Shown here piece by piece: positions 13,089 to 23,685 of a stretch of DNA of 64,000 nucleotides. The notes below the pieces were generated by a model that worked only from the letters and a program-made list of their open reading frames with translations, made no database searches and was not told the DNA's origin. Origin of the DNA: Lunularia cruciata (Eukaryota > Streptophyta > Marchantiopsida > Lunulariales > Lunulariaceae); contig OX419761.1 of the NCBI GenBank assembly GCA_948567375.1, positions 22,012,501-22,076,500 on the forward strand, written 5' to 3'. Within the stretch, counting starts at the first letter, position 1. Every line of letters starts with the position of its first letter. Position numbers and translations under genes: made by a program.

Positions 13089-13778
13089 TGTAACACCCAT
13101 TTGTGCATGTATGTGGTATTATGATATTTAGCTTAGTATTATAAATACTTGAAAGATATTATTTATATAGAGATAAAGGATGGTTTTACATTAGTCATGA
13201 TTAGCTAAAGTTATTTATAGTTAAGATAGTGGGGACCTTACTTTAGAGGGAGTGGAAAAGATGAGCACCACTACTTTGGATTCTAGTGTGTTGACTTGGT
13301 ATTATTCCTAGGTGTTTGGCTTTGAGGAAGAGTTGAGAAATCTTGGGCCCACAAGCCTTTTTTTTTTGGATTCTTCTATAGTCCAAGGATAGCCCATGTG
13401 AAGGAATCCTTGACTTAGTGGTTGGGTCAAGATAAGATTACATGCTTAGTAGAATATGCCCATGTGGATGGATATTCCTTTATACTTTTTGACTTCACTT
13501 GACTTTTAGCCTAGTAACTTGAGTTACTCCAATAATTAGTAACTTTGGTACATAACTATTTCACAAGTATATAAACTAGGGGTGAGGAGGTATTCAACAT
13601 CCTTTCATTTGCAACTATCTCTCTCTCATTGAGTTCTCTAGTGAGCAATAACTTGAGTCTTGGAGTGTTACCCTTAGAGGAGTATGATAGAGTTGGGGTT
13701 CTTTGCCTTCTTAGTCCATGGTGCGCTACAATAATAGCCATCAGAGGTTCATCTTGAGTGAGAGCAGGCTGGCTTACA
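13089..13778 (+). repeat. 3' LTR of family A copy I
   Basis: Begins TGTAACACCC after the purine tract CCGGGGGTAAA (13078-13088) and ends GGCTTACA. TATA-like TATATAAAC at 13568-13576. Confidence 0.9.
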
Positions 13779-14182
13779 GGTCCATAAGTTCCAAAACCAA
13801 TGTGCATAGGAACCACATTGCATTACATCAAGTAGAAGTGGTTTCCCAAAGTAATGTTGCATCAACATGAAGTGTCCTTTGACCTTATCTCTCTATTCAT
13901 ACTGAGGAAGGGTATTCTCAATCATATTTACTAGAGAAGGGAAGAGTGCTTGGGCCCATATGATCATCCACACCATATTCAAGAAGAAACCAGATTTCAA
14001 ATAGCTTAAACCTTCTACCAAATTGGCTGTTGAAAATCCTTGACATTCCCAACCTGCCAAAAGTAACTCCAAGGATCCAAGAAGCTGAATATCAAAGGAG
14101 AAGAAAGTGACTCTTGCATTCCATGCATTAGTTGGGAATTGTTGTGGAAATCTAGCAATCAACTCTACCATGCATGATCTGT

Positions 14183-14390
14183 GCCCCAATTGACAAAGAG
14201 GAAAATCAGATCAGAGCATTCCTCTATAACTTCCTCCACACTACCACTTGTGGTACAAATTTTCCACTTAGATTTTTGCAATTTAGAGTCCAATAACCCC
14301 ATCTTCTTGGCAAATTCCACCTCAACTATCATTGTTTGAGCTCTTATATCCAAGAACACAACCTAGAGTGGAGTTCTCCTACCTCCACTT
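14183..14390 (-). repeat. Duplicated retropepsin fragment inside the family B DNMT (copy 1)
   Basis: This segment is a close direct repeat of 14945-15140. Both encode EFAKKMGLLDSKLQKSKW followed by ICTTSGSVEEV. Copy 2 is in the proper protease context, followed by the LLGK region. Copy 1 lies between DNMT motif I and the segment leading to motif IV. Confidence 0.8.
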
Positions 14391-14944
14391 GACTGTAGCA
14401 AGTGCTCTAGAATTTTAGATAAACCACCAAAGATCTCAAGTAATGTGAGCTCATCTTGGGATGGTGTCCATGTGATTATCTTGCTTCAATGGCTCAATCA
14501 GCTCATTGTTGTTCTCTATTGCATCAAACTTGAGCATAGTTGTGATCAAGGACTCATCAGCTGCCTTGAGTCTTTGGAGAACCTCTGGTCCATGAGCAAT
14601 ATTAGTAGAAGTAGCCTCCATGCTTTCAGCTGGTCGTGCATTGGAAATCTCCATCTCATATTCTTCCATCCATTCACAATAACCTTGCTTGATATAAGAG
14701 ATAGTGTGAACCTCTTTGAGCAAAAAATGGTAAGCCATAAGATTATGGTCTCCATGTAAATAAAAAGGGATATAGCCTAAGTGTTGTCCATCAGTTTCCC
14801 AATCACTTTCTAGTATGCATGTTTATATCAATTGCCAATGGTGAAGCTTGGTGGAAAAAATACCTCTTGCCCAATAAGCACACCATAGCTACTTGCATTA
14901 ATGACAAGCATTTGACCTGGAGTTTGAGCCCTTGATCTGTACCC

Positions 14945-15140
14945 TCATTGAAGGAGAAGAAAATCAGATCAGAGCTTTCCTCTAGTACTTCCTCCACACT
15001 ACCACTTGTGGTACAAATTTGCCACTTAGATTTTTGCAATTTAGAGTCCAATAACCCCATCTTCTTAGCAAATTCCACTTCAACTATCATTTTTGGGCTC
15101 TTGTGTCCAAGAGCAAAACCCTAGGATGGAGTCATCCCAC
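14945..15140 (-). repeat. Retropepsin fragment in its native position (copy 2)
   Basis: Partner of 14183-14390, spaced about 760 bp. The two differ at scattered positions only. Downstream on the - strand it continues into KLQVKCL and LLGKRYFF, as expected for a retropepsin, so this is the original copy. Confidence 0.8.
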
Positions 15141-15559
15141 CTTCACTACTGATTGATTGTTATCACCTTCAGTGGAAATAAAAGTCCTTTCACTAGGTAC
15201 CACCCTAGGCAATGAATGAGAAACTTGGTGGAGGCAATAGGTATCCACAACAATTTTTTTGAGTAGTATATCCAAAATTAAAGTTGTCCTAGATCCCCTT
15301 TGGTCTGAAGATGTAGGTTCCAAGGTAGTGGAGTTGTCTAGTTAGCCATGCTAGAATGTGTGATAGAGCTGCAAATGCCATTCACAATGTATAACCCATG
15401 GACTGTCCTTTCAAGATATGAGTTGGAACCTCTATACATGGGAAATAGGAGTTGATAAAGATCTTGATTTGGTATCCAATATATCTTCCAGCATTGCAAT
15501 GACATCCTTGGTGCTTAGTTTCAAATCTTGAAAGCTAAATATTGATGTAGTGAGAATTT

Positions 15560-16082
15560 TATTTGTTGAAATTTAGCATTTCATAAGCTGATTAAAGGTA
15601 CCATGTATATACTACTGATGTACATAAACTACAGGAGCATATTAATTTGATGTACCAACAACTTATGGTGAATTAGATGAACTTTCCTTGCCCTTGTTGA
15701 ACAAGTTGTGATCGTCCTCCAAAGTGAGCGGTGTCGTTGTGAAAATAATCTACACGTAGTATTGGTGCCATTTGGTGTGAGTTTCCATGTTATTGAATTC
15801 AAGAGTTTATGTTATGGTGAAACCAGTATTTGTTTGTGTTCTTGTAAGCTCGAGGATTTTCTCTTGTGTTAAGGGAGGGAGGAAATTGAGTGGTGGATTT
15901 TCTTTACGGTTACATAAGCTTGGGGTTTATTAGCATGTCACTTAAGCACTGGAGTTTGTTATTGGGAATTTTGTTATTGGGGTTAGGTTATTGGGTTCTC
16001 AAGAGCATCTTAATTAGGGGCAGTAGCAAATGATTTTGGGGAATTGTAAAAAGGTTAGGCTTGGGCAGGAACAGCAGGGAGG
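15560..16082. other. unassigned segment left of the minisatellite
   Basis: No ORF or element signature recognised. It lies between the family B protease part and the 82-bp array and probably belongs to whatever DNA was inserted into family B. Confidence 0.4.
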
Positions 16083-16866
16083 TTTATGCTTTGAGAGAAA
16101 AGGCTGAATGAGAAAAGGAAAGTTTCCGGGGGGTGATAGGGCTAGGAGAAGATTTTAGAAAGTTGAGTGAGAGTGTTGCAGGCCAGAGAGGAATTTTGAA
16201 ATGCCTTGGGGCTGTGACAAGAGAGAAGGGTTTTTGAGAGTTGACAGAGGACTCTTGTAGGGCCAAAGGAAATTTTTGAGATGCCTTAGGGCTGTGACAA
16301 GGCCAGGAGAAGATTTTAGAAAGTTGAGTGAGAGTGTTGCAGGCCAGAGAGGAATTTCAAAATGCCTTAGGGCTGTGACAAGAGAGAAGGGTTTTTGAGA
16401 GTTGAGAGAGGACTCTTGCAGGGCCAGAGGAAATTTTCGAGATGCCTTAGGGCTGTGATAGGGCCAAGAGAAGAGTTTTGAAAGTTGAGTGAGAGTGTTG
16501 CAGGCCAGAGAGGAATTTCAAAATGCCTTAGGGCTGTGACATGAGAGAAGGGTTTTCGAGAGTTGAGAGAGGACTCTTGCAGGGCCAGAGGAAATTTTTG
16601 AGATGCCTTAGGGCTGTGACAAGAGAGAAGGGTTTTTGAGAGTTGAGAGAGGACTCTTGCAGGGCTAGAGGAAATTTTTGAGATGCCTTAGGGCTGTGAC
16701 AGGGCCAGGAGAAGATTTTCAAAAGTTGAGTGAGAGTGTTGCAGGCCAAAGAGGAATTTCAACATGCCTTGGGGCTGTCACATGGCCAGGAGAAGATTTT
16801 AGAAAGTTGAGTGAGACTCTTGCAGACCCAGAGGAAATTTTCAAGATGCCTTAGGGCTGGACATGG
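16083..16866. repeat. 82-bp minisatellite, about 9-10 units in A/B alternation
   Basis: The marker GGGCTGTGAC or a close variant recurs near 16207, 16289, 16370, 16452, 16533, 16614, 16696, 16773 and 16854, about every 80-82 bp. Two subtypes are seen. One contains GAGAGAGGACTCTTGCAGGG and ends GACAAGAGAGAAGGG. The other contains GTGAGAGTGTTGCAGGCC and ends AGGCCAGGAGAAG. They partly alternate, which suggests a higher-order dimer. Short antisense ORFs across it are by-products of the repeat. Confidence 0.9.
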
Positions 16867-17114
16867 AATGATTTTGAATGTGGAAGGATGTTTATTGTGA
16901 GAATGTTGATAGGAGAGAAAATTTTGAATGAAGAATCTTTGTTGTGAAGAGGTGGACATGGAATGAATTTTGAATGCAGAGGATGTGTTATTGAAAATGT
17001 AGCAATGAAGAATTCCCACAAAGGAGAGACTGGACAGAGTGAATGAGAGACTGGACAAAGTGAATGAGAGTCTAGACATGAGTGAACTATTGAAGAGAGA
17101 TTTTCAAAGGTTGC

Positions 17115-17648
17115 TTGGCCTTGATCTGTGACAGAAGGAGAGAGAAAACTTTCAAAGGTGCTATTGAGCATGACAGTTGTGGTACCCACATTTTTCATTT
17201 TGGACGAGTTTTGAAGAAGAAGTGCCTTGTTGAAACCAAATTGAAACCAAATGGAGAAGAAATGAGTGGAAACTTGTGTTTTGATAAGACTTTAGGAAGT
17301 CAATTTTATGTAAGAGGAAGAATGACTCAGACTGGATCAAACTTGAAGAAGCTTACTTCGTGTCAGAGGAGGGAAAAACTCGGATCAGACTTCGAAAGAG
17401 AAATAGAAGTGGCAGGTCAGGATTCTTGCGGGGACCATATCTCAGTGACCACAACTTTAAATCAAGCGTGTTATATCTCGTTGGAAGCGTCTTGTTCAGA
17501 GCTTTCTATTGCCACCAAAATCGCAAAGTTTGGAGGTCTGTGGAAGAAGTTACAAGCATTTGAAGTTTCTGGAGTAAGTGTACTTCGGGTCAATGTGACT
17601 TTGGATTTCGTACTTCGTACTTCGGGTTCACATGACTTCGGGTCATAA
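17115..17648 (+). CDS. 177-codon open frame of unknown function in the family E fragment
   Basis: An uninterrupted frame, cysteine- and lysine-rich, with segments FHFGRVLKKKCLVETK and SCSELSIATKIAKFGG. I recognise no domain. Its 3' end overlaps the CTTCGGGT-rich leader sequence, which has a reverse counterpart at 40290-40410 beside the other family E copy. It may be element leader that happens to be open. Confidence 0.25.
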   Translation: MALICDRRREKTFKGAIEHDSCGTHIFHFGRVLKKKCLVETKLKPNGEEMSGNLCFDKTLGSQFYVRGRMTQTGSNLKKLTSCQRREKLGSDFEREIEVAGQDSCGDHISVTTTLNQACYISLEASCSELSIATKIAKFGGLWKKLQAFEVSGVSVLRVNVTLDFVLRTSGSHDFGS

Positions 17649-17946
17649 GACTTCGCCTCAAGATGAAAATGACTAAATCAGAGGTAGCCGGACCTCGGAG
17701 TGCAGTGAAGATGTTTTTGGGAGTTTTGCCAAAGGGATCAGAGGAAGTTAGAGTAGAGAAAGAAGATAGTTAGGATACACATGACTTCAATTTCAGTTCT
17801 AATTGAAGATGGAACCTGAATTGAAGGAGAAGTAGCAGTAGTGAATAAACCCGAAGTGTAGGATCAAACTGTAGGTGTCTTTGGGTTAGTAACATGAGTG
17901 ACTAGGGGAAAGTGGGTTACAAATTGAAGGTGTAGATAGTGTATCC

Positions 17947-18258
17947 ATGCTTTCAATTACAATTGATGATGACATAATAGAATTAGTAAAGGAATTGATA
18001 GTAGTTAGACCCGAGGTAAGAGAGATAGAAGTGCAAGTGTCTTCGGATTTGACATTTGACACTTTAGAGAAGAGTGGGTCGGGAGATAAAGATTTAGAAG
18101 GCTTAACCATGATAGGAATTTCATATTAGGAAGGAGAAATGTTAGAATTAGTGGAGGAATTAGGAGTTGTGAAACCAGAGGACAAAATAGTAGGAAGTAA
18201 GATTACTTCGGGTTCGGGTTTGAAAGCCGAGGAAGAAGTAGACATCGGATCGGATTAG
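17947..18258 (+). pseudogene. Family E ORF, C-terminal fragment
   Basis: Encodes a run similar to the C-terminus of the family E gag-like ORF (LEKSGSGDKDLEGL, then KPEDKIVGSKITSGSGLKA), with an in-frame stop at about 18127-18129. It is followed by a purine tract GAAGGGGCAGA and the LTR start at 18289. Confidence 0.7.
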
Positions 18259-18288
18259 TAACCGATTTGAGATTTGAAGGGGCAGATA

Positions 18289-19051
18289 TGAAAGGTTGCA
18301 TTGTCATTTCGGATCTGTAGGTTAGAACAGTTGTTGTAGAACGGTATAGTTGTTAGAACTGTCGATTTGTTCACTATTTAAGAGTGGCATCCGCATGAAA
18401 TTGTTGTTCAGCGCTCATTATTTCTGAGAATAGATAAAGTGAAGTGCTGTGAAGCAGTGCTCGTCGCTTGAGCTTGATTCCGAGTATCAACTTTGTAATT
18501 ATGTTTGTGAATGTTTGGAGAAATTCGAAGTGCAAGTCAGAGTGCTTGTTGGATGTTGGATTCCACAGCCTTGATCTTCGTTCTGTGTGTTTGATCCTGA
18601 GCAAAGTGCAATCAAAGCAATGCCTTGACAGATCTGAGAGGAATTGTAGTGTTGGTAGTATTCTGCATTTGTGAGTGCAGTGCAAAGTTGATGTGAAGCA
18701 ATTTTGATCGAGGAAGTTGTGCCTTCAGTGGAGGGGTAGAACACAATTCTGAGGCGAAGTCGTTTTGCAGTGAAGTGCCATTTTTGGGAGAGCCTGAATC
18801 ATCACAATCAAGATTGTTTGGAAAGATTTGATGGAGTTGTGATTAAAGAGTGTGAATTTGTGACAAGACTACGAGTCAGTGCTTGTTACTCTCTTCTGGG
18901 TGTGGTTTCTACCTGAGAGACTAAAGAAGAACTCAAGAAGAACTGAAATTGTTACTTTGCTTCGTATTTGACCAATTCTAACTCGTATCTCTGCGGGAAC
19001 AAACTTTACTTACCCGATTACCGCAAAAATGATATTTGCCGGGTTGTCACA
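18289..19051 (+). repeat. 3' LTR of the family E + copy (763 bp)
   Basis: Starts TGAAAGGTTGCATTGTC and ends CCGGGTTGTCACA. It is the inverted counterpart of 28942-29704, with exactly the same length and high similarity. Confidence 0.85.
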
Positions 19052-20296
19052 ACAGTGGCCAGATGAACAAATGGCAGGGAGTATGCCTTGAAGGTGTGCA
19101 GGGTAGAGGAGAGAATTTTTTGCAGGAAAGCAAAGGCCTTGAGAGTGCATGCAGAAAATGGAGTTCTTTGCAAGAGAATGAAGGACCTTGTAGGAGAGAG
19201 AAGGCTGAACAGGAAAGAAAATTTTGCAGGACTAGTAAGGCTGAGAGAGGGTTCAGGAAGGAGAAAGGGTTTGCAGGAAGAATGTTCCCCAGGACTTGAT
19301 GCTTGGACAGTAGAAGTTTAGAGAAGGGCAGTAGGGCTGAGTGTGGAGCTTCACAAATTGGCAGGGAGATTGAAAGAGAGGGTAGTTTCAAGCATTTGTT
19401 GGGCTGGACTGCGACAAGAAAGAGGAAGGAGAGAGAGAGATGCCTTGAAAAGCCATTGGCAATGACATGACTAGGGAGAAAATTTCAAAATTGAAGAGCT
19501 GATGGGTGTTGGTGCAGGGAGAACTTTCAAGGGAAAGGTGGACATGTGACATGAAAGACAAAGTTAATGCTGGCACAGGACTTTGAGAACGGAGGTCAAT
19601 GATAGTTGTGCACTGAGCTGCTGATAGGATTTTTCTAAAGGGAGAGCTGAGAATGTTTCATGAAGGATATTGGTTGATAACAGAAACTTTTGCAAGGAAA
19701 CATTGATGGGAGTGCAACTCGGAGGTGAAGAAAAAGTCCGGAGGGTGAGTTTCCTTTATTGTTATTGAACAGAGTGTGTGAGAAGCACCAGCTGAAGTGA
19801 AGTTCTGTCATAATTTAGTGCAGACACTATATGAACTGGAATTGGTTGGGTTGTCAATCTTGTGAACCTCACATCTGAAAATTTTATGAATGACAAATCT
19901 TGAGATGATGGTGTGTTTGACCTGTGACTAGCGTCGAGTAAGCTCCATTTTAGGAGCTCTCAGTCCGTCTATATGAATGGTTTGACTCAATAGTTTGGCT
20001 GGGTTGAGCTGAATAGAATACTAGTTGTTGTTTGTAAAAATTCCAGCCTCTCCTAGGAACCGTCAGGTCCCAAAACCATAGCTGAAACCGCGTGAGCTAA
20101 CCAGTTTTGTGAAGGCCAAGGCAAACACAAACCGTCAAGAAACCCGACCTCATAAAACAAAGAAAACCCTAAATTCTTACAAAGCTGAGATTTCCCAGCA
20201 CACCCAGAACAGAAAGAGGATGTCAATCTACAAGGACTCTAATTCAACTACTACAAGGACAAACTAAGCACAAGCAGCCAGGTGCCCGGTGCACTC
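19052..20296. other. unassigned repeat-derived sequence right of family E
   Basis: The first 600 bp resemble the style of the minisatellite side (GCAGG, GAGAATTTT and AGGAAAG motifs recur), which suggests that family E was inserted into that unit. Positions 20040-20280 are GC-richer. No coding region is recognised. Confidence 0.4.
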
Positions 20297-21900
20297 TCAA
20301 AGCCAAACAAATTCCCCGACAGCGACCAAAATGATTGTGGCATGGATAGCTCTAGACCCTCTAGCTCTAGCCAAGAGGCCTAAAATTGTTACAAGACAAT
20401 CAAGTTGAATCACTTTCCTAGTGGTGTAAACCTTGTGAGCAGCACTAACCTCTTGGTATGCAAAGTATGATGGACAAAAAGAAGAGGAAAATTCAAGAAT
20501 GAGACCTATAAGGTGTTGGTTCTTAGACATAACACATACCCCTACCAAAGCATCAAACATGAGGCCATAAAATTACCTTGGAAGACATGCACCAAACGTT
20601 GAAGTATGTAATGTTGAGCATGCCCAACTGGTTTGGTGACTTTGCTCTTCAAACTTACAAGTTAGGCTCTCAATGACTCTACCTCACTTTGCAGAGTTTG
20701 CACCTGAGTGGCTTGGCCCTAAAGCACTTCCTTCTTTGCATTTTGATGCTCATTCTTCTTTTCACTCTTGTTGGAAGTACCTTTGGATGGAGTATTAAGA
20801 GTTCAAGGTTGGGATGATTTTGTCTTAGAAGAGGAGCAATTATAGTAGAAGGTAGCTTTGGTTTGCATAATTGCTTCCTTTTGGTGAACTTGGAAAAATA
20901 AATAGCCTCTAAATGACCCTCCTTACCATATGTTCACAAAAATAATTTGTGGAAGGGATGTCACACTCAATAGCTTTGTGGTCAAGGTGACCATAGTAAT
21001 TGCAAGAAGAAAGAATGGGTGGACCAAAATGTTCTTGTTTGTCTCTTGAAGATGAATGAGTAGACCTAGTTGGTGTTGCTAGTTGGAGCTGAGGTTTGGC
21101 TTGTAATGTGGGTCCCAAAGTTCAAGCTTCATAGTGAGCATGAGCTTACTCCAACTTCTCTAAAATGTTGTCCACATCCAACAAGGAGTACCATTTATAA
21201 GAGTTACCAAACTTAAATAAAACATGTTGCAAAACCTACAAATCAACTTTTGGGTTACCCTCCAATGCAAAAAGATATTGGTGAGTAGCTTCTAGGTCTT
21301 TGATGCTTCAAGTTTCCTCTTTCAACATGAGAAGTTGCTTATAGAGCATCTTCAACATTTCATTTTTTTGTTGTGCAAATATAGCAAGCTACAATCTTTT
21401 TGAAACTCTCAACTAGGAACTCTAGCTCCAAAGCTTGGAAGAATTCACTCACTAGGTCAGCACTAGCTGGTGCATTGATAGTAGGAGGTATGTTGGCTAT
21501 AGCTATAAAAATCTCTTGTGGAGTAAGAGCTCTTGAAGTAGAGGCCGGGGCTAGATTATTTCCATTGCACTATGTAGTTGAATGGCAGTTTGCAAAGTTG
21601 CTTGAGAGGCAGTAGAAATGGCCATAGCATAGGCTGGACTAAGGTCCAATGTGGTGCCAAAAATTTGAGGAGCATGTTACTCATAAACATCCAAGCCTTT
21701 GTAGTGCACATACCAAGCCAATTGCTTGAATGCAAACGCTTGAATGAAGTTTGCACCATATTTTAACTCCAATTCAGCAAGCACCATTGAGAAAGTAGCC
21801 TTGAATTCCAAGGATATGGTGCTTGGAATCCCACTGAACTTTTCAATCCTTCCAGATGAACTATTGAACTCCATACTATATGTTGGTGGTATTGGAGTAG
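20297..21900 (-). pseudogene. gag-like remnant, probably of family B
   Basis: Several - strand ORF pieces line up as a decayed gag. From right to left: KFSGIPSTISLEFKATF and FIQAFAFKQLAWYVHYKGLD (about 21845-21690), a helical stretch with ASQATLQTAIQ, a region around AHAHYEA, a zinc-knuckle relic CNYYGHLDHKAIEC (second Cys replaced by Tyr, about 20985-21030), and a C-terminal segment with SSFCPSYFAYQEVSAA and TTRKVIQLD (20297-20560). Strand and order fit the protease-DNMT part at 13779-15550 if the DNA at about 15.56-20.29 kb is a later insertion. That linkage is inferred from order and orientation. Many stops show that it is inactive. Confidence 0.55.
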
Positions 21901-22993
21901 CTTGAAAGAAAGATGAGGTTGATTGATTATCATAGCCTTGAACTTGAAACTAAACTTTAGGTAGGCAGTGAACTATGAGATACTAGAGGAAATGTGGTTT
22001 GTAGTCATCACCAAAATGATCTTGGTCTAACACAATTGGGGTGAATGGTTGAGTGTCACTTCTTAGTTGCCTATAGGTTGGTGATTTAGGAATGTTGCTA
22101 GTGCTAGTTGCATGTTGCTAGTATAACATGTCCATTAGAGGACATGTTATACTCCTAACATACTTAACAATGTTATGATACCAAACCTCATGCAAAATCC
22201 ATTTAAAGTCATATTGAGGAAATCTGTCATATGAAGAGCAAATTTTTTTTTTGATACTCCTAAACTAGCATACAATCTAAAGGATCTAAAAGGAATTTTA
22301 CTATTCCAAATGTTGTAATTGGAAATAAAATCTATATGGTTGGGGATATATATGGTTAGCAAGTGTGGTCAGTCATTATAAGAAAGTAGCCAACCCAATT
22401 GCCATCTCTACAGAATTGGGAAAGAGGGTGCTTTTCATAAGCAACTCAATCAGTCTGAAATCCAGACTGTAGAAGACTTGTTATGAATTCAATTTAGAAA
22501 CAAACTTGGTCTACATTTTACCCCATAAAGCAAGGTCAAAGAAGAACAAGGATCTACAAATCATGCCATATTGAAAGATACCAGCACAGGCCAGGTCATG
22601 ACCAGAATGACAACATCCTGAGCACGTTTTCTAGTTCCATAACCAGGCCATGCAGACTTAATGTAATATATCAATGTATATATCAATGGCAGATTTCTCA
22701 TGTATATATCAATGGCAGATTTTGGTACATTACCATCATGAACAGTTCACTTAATTATCAAGTTTGGTGCATAGACCAGGAGTTGACAAGCACATGAATA
22801 TAGTAAATCATGTAGCACAAGAAATCTTTCAGCTAGCTTACCTTTTGATCAACATATGATCTGCTTGCGGATTTGTTGAGATTATATTTCATTTTGTCCT
22901 TGTAGTGAAATTTAACAATAGATAATTTCAGCATAAACACTCTACATTATTGGTGAAGTTAACTTGGTATACATCAAAATTTCTACTGTGAAT
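21901..22993. other. leader-like or unassigned sequence upstream of the family B gag
   Basis: No recognised gene. If 20297-21900 is a family B gag, this would be its 5' leader and possibly a 5' LTR, but no matching 3' LTR was found to prove it. A short tandem duplication (ATGTATATATCAATGGCAG twice) lies at about 22674-22724. Confidence 0.35.
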
Positions 22994-23685
22994 TGTGAGC
23001 CGGCCTGTCTCTCACTCAAGATGAACCTCTGATGGTTATTATGGTAGCGCACCATGGACTAAGAAGGCAAGGAACCCCAACTCCATCATACTCCTCCAAG
23101 GCTAACACTCCAAGACTCAAGACATTGCTCATTAGAGAACTCAATGAGAGAGAGATGGTTGCAAATGAAAGGATGATGAGGTCCTCCTCACCCCTTGTTT
23201 ATATACTTGTGAAATAGTTACGTACCAAAGTTACTAATTACTAGAGTAACTCAAGTTACTAGGCTAAAAGTCAAGTAAAGTCAAAAAGTAGAAATGAATA
23301 TCCATTCACGTGGGCATATTCCCCCAAGCATGTGATCTCATCTTGATCCAACCACTAAGTCAAGGATTCCTTCACATGGGCTATCCTTGGACTATAGAAG
23401 AATCCAAAACAAAAAGGTTTGCGGGCCCAAGGGTTCTCAGCTCTTTCCTCAAAGCCAAACACCTAAGAATAATACCAAGTCAACACACTAGAATCCAAAA
23501 TAGTGGTGCTCATCTTTTCCAGTTCCTCTAAAGTAAGGTCCCCTCTATCTTAGCTATGACTAACTTTAGCTAATCATGACTAATGTAGAACCATCCTTTA
23601 TCTCTATATAAATAATATCTCTCAAGTACTTGTAATACCAAGCTAAATCTCACAATACCATACACATGCACAAATGGGTGTTATA
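22994..23685 (-). repeat. Family A solo LTR
   Basis: A 692-bp LTR in - orientation (TGTGAGCCGG at the left, GGGTGTTATA at the right) with no internal region on either side. The flanking 4-mers are GAAT (22990-22993) and GAAC (23686-23689), a one-mismatch match to a 4-bp duplication, which fits LTR-LTR recombination of an old insertion. Confidence 0.88.

Larger units (their letters stand above)
6009..13778 (+). mobile_element. Family A Ty3/gypsy LTR retrotransposon, copy I (decayed, + strand)
   Basis: A complete but old element: 5' LTR 6009-6699, primer site, upstream ORF region, gag-pol relic and 3' LTR 13089-13778. It is flanked by a 4-bp target duplication GGTC (6005-6008 and 13779-13782). 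The target is the methyltransferase of the family B element; taking the element and one GGTC away rejoins that reading frame (NLW to TNLAPL). Internal coding is broken by many stops and frameshifts, and its two LTRs differ at numerous positions, so it is much older than copy II. Confidence 0.93.
13779..15550 (-). pseudogene. Family B retroelement: retropepsin plus C5-DNA methyltransferase domain (decayed)
   Basis: Read on the - strand. A retropepsin comes first: LLLDTRAQ near 15100 (D-T-R in place of D-T-G), a one-base frameshift, then EFAKKMGLLD and a flap/LLG region (VCLLGKRYFF, about 14880). A C5-cytosine DNA methyltransferase follows. Motif I is TLLEIFGGLS (about 14450-14423). Motif IV is GWECQGFS with the catalytic Cys codon at 14045-14043. 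Motif VI is MIENT (13922-13911). Motif VIII is CGSYAHWFWNLWT, running up to 13779. The family transfers a methyl group from S-adenosylmethionine to cytosine C5. Oddities: Glu replaces Pro before the catalytic Cys, ENT replaces ENV, stops are present, and a retropepsin fragment (14183-14390) sits where motif II is expected. The domain resumes at 6008 beyond the inserted family A element. Confidence 0.8.
17100..19051 (+). mobile_element. Family E non-autonomous LTR element, + strand fragment
   Basis: Leader-like sequence rich in CTTCGGGT (about 17560-17660), a decayed C-terminal piece of the family E ORF (17947-18258) and a complete 763-bp 3' LTR (18289-19051). The ORF piece shares LEKSGSGDK, KPED, VGSKITSG and EEVDIG with the - strand copy at 29735-30175. 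A 5' LTR and the middle of the ORF are not present, so this is an internally deleted or 5'-truncated copy. Left boundary is approximate. Confidence 0.7.

Noticed and set aside
14183-14390. Reading LDIRAQTMIVEVEF as a divergent DNMT motif II.
   Set aside because: It is near-identical to 14945-15140, which continues into a retropepsin LLG region, so it is better explained as a duplicated protease piece.
16083-16866. A CRISPR-like array of regularly spaced repeats.
   Set aside because: Units are contiguous about 82-bp tandem repeats without unique spacers in plant DNA: a minisatellite.
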